Source of the DNA: Burkholderiales bacterium
GTDB lineage: Bacteria > Pseudomonadota > Gammaproteobacteria > Burkholderiales > Burkholderiaceae_E
Assembly: GCA_027489195.1 (NCBI GenBank)
Contig: JAIYAG010000602.1
Coordinates: forward strand, 1-6,334
Length of the DNA: 6,334 bases
Reading direction: 5' to 3'
In this document: piece after piece, positions 5,772 through 6,334 of the stretch
Layout of the letters: each line of letters begins with the position of its first letter
Position numbering within the stretch: position 1 is the first letter of the stretch
The notes under the pieces: generated by a model
The model's database searches: none
What the model was told of the DNA's origin: nothing
What the model saw: the letters and a program-made list of their open reading frames with translations, nothing else
Translations under genes and position numbers: made by a program

Positions 5772-6334
5772 TCACATCAGGATGATGTCGTACTGTTCCT
5801 GCGAGTACAGGCCCTCGACCTGCAGCGAGATCGGCTTGCCGATCTGGTCGCCCACCGCCGCGAGGTGCTGCGACTCCTCCTCCAGGAAGAGGTCGATCAC
5901 CGACTGCGAGGCGAGGATGCGGAACTCGCGCGGGTTGAACTGGCGGGCCTCGCGCTGGATCTCGCGCATGATGCCGTAGGCGACCGTCCGCGCGGTCTTG
6001 GTGTCGCCCTTGCCGCCGCAGGTCGCGCAGGGCTCGCACAGCACGTGGGCCAGCGATTCGCGCGTGCGCTTGCGGGTCATCTCCACCAGCCCGAGCGAGG
6101 TGAAGCCGTTGACCGAGGACTTGGTGCGGTCGCGCGCGAGCGCTCGACGCAGCTCGGTCAGCACCGCCTCGCGGTGCTCGGCGCTGCCCATGTCGATGAA
6201 GTCGATGATGATGATGCCGCCGAGGTTGCGCACGCGCAGCTGGCGGGCGATGGCATGGGCGGACTCGAGGTTGGTGCGGAAGATGGTGTCGTCGAAGTTG
6301 CGCCCGCCGACGTAGCCGCCGGTGTTGACGTCGA
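5772..6334 (-). CDS. rng: Ribonuclease G, C-terminal part (5' end outside window)
   Basis: The last 186 residues of an RNase E/G family endoribonuclease, which matures 16S rRNA 5' ends and takes part in mRNA decay; the start lies beyond position 6334. The first visible residues DVNTGG and the later IDFIDM contain the two aspartates that bind the catalytic magnesium in this family. The block DDTIFRTNLESAHAIARQLRVRNLGGIIII is highly conserved. CEPCATCGGKG carries the CxxC zinc-link cysteines that join protomers. The protein ends at YSQEQYDIILM shortly after the catalytic core, with no long degradosome scaffold, which favours RNase G over RNase E. Nothing in the visible part suggests inactivation. 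WS/DGAT begins 145 bases downstream in the same direction and is functionally unrelated, so this gene is probably its own housekeeping unit. Confidence 0.95.
   Translation of the reverse strand, partial: DVNTGGYVGGRNFDDTIFRTNLESAHAIARQLRVRNLGGIIIIDFIDMGSAEHREAVLTELRRALARDRTKSSVNGFTSLGLVEMTRKRTRESLAHVLCEPCATCGGKGDTKTARTVAYGIMREIQREARQFNPREFRILASQSVIDLFLEEESQHLAAVGDQIGKPISLQVEGLYSQEQYDIILM

Noticed and set aside
957..5785. Long plus-strand open frames (957-2399, 2012-3565, 3250-4329, 3623-5785)
   Set aside because: Their translations are Arg/Ala/Gly/His-rich with no domain motifs, and they lie opposite genes with intact catalytic motifs. Long antisense frames are expected at this G+C.
6191..6215. 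GATGATGATGATG microsatellite
   Set aside because: It encodes the conserved Ile run of RNase G (GGIIIIDF), so protein constraint explains it.

Overview
The window comes from a very GC-rich bacterial chromosome. I estimate about 70% or more G+C by eye and did not compute it. All six recognisable genes lie on the minus strand, so transcription runs from high to low coordinates. The RNase G tail, the codon bias and the gene types suggest a proteobacterium, most likely a high-GC betaproteobacterium of the Burkholderiales type. That placement is inference, because no taxonomic marker such as rRNA is present.

In order of transcription: (1) the C-terminal part of ribonuclease G (5772-6334), cut by the right edge; (2) a 145-base gap with a strong ribosome binding site and a short perfect palindrome; (3) a wax ester synthase/diacylglycerol acyltransferase (WS/DGAT) with an unusual Ala/Arg/Lys-rich C-terminal tail (4025-5626); (4) an alpha/beta hydrolase of lipase/esterase type with a complete Ser-Asp-His triad (3103-3927); (5) a classical short-chain dehydrogenase/reductase (2264-3106); (6) a saccharopine-dehydrogenase-like / trans-acting enoyl reductase family protein (975-2267); (7) a Tat-signal-bearing SAM-dependent methyltransferase with a C-terminal beta-rich domain (1-939), complete at the left edge.

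The middle four genes look like one lipid operon. Hydrolase and SDR overlap by ATGA, as do SDR and enoyl-reductase-like gene, which indicates translational coupling. WS/DGAT joins an acyl-CoA to a fatty alcohol or diacylglycerol. The hydrolase could release or remodel acyl chains. The two NAD(P)-dependent oxidoreductases could make or modify the alcohol or acyl substrate. The block is a plausible neutral-lipid (wax ester or triacylglycerol) module, possibly for an atypical reduced lipid. The exact product cannot be read from sequence.

The methyltransferase follows the operon after only 35 bases and may be co-transcribed. It resembles the FAM173-type protein-lysine methyltransferase fold but carries an apparent export signal, which is the most puzzling point in the window. 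No RNA genes, mobile elements, CRISPR arrays or convincing intrinsic terminators were found. The long plus-strand open frames are GC-driven shadows of the minus-strand genes.
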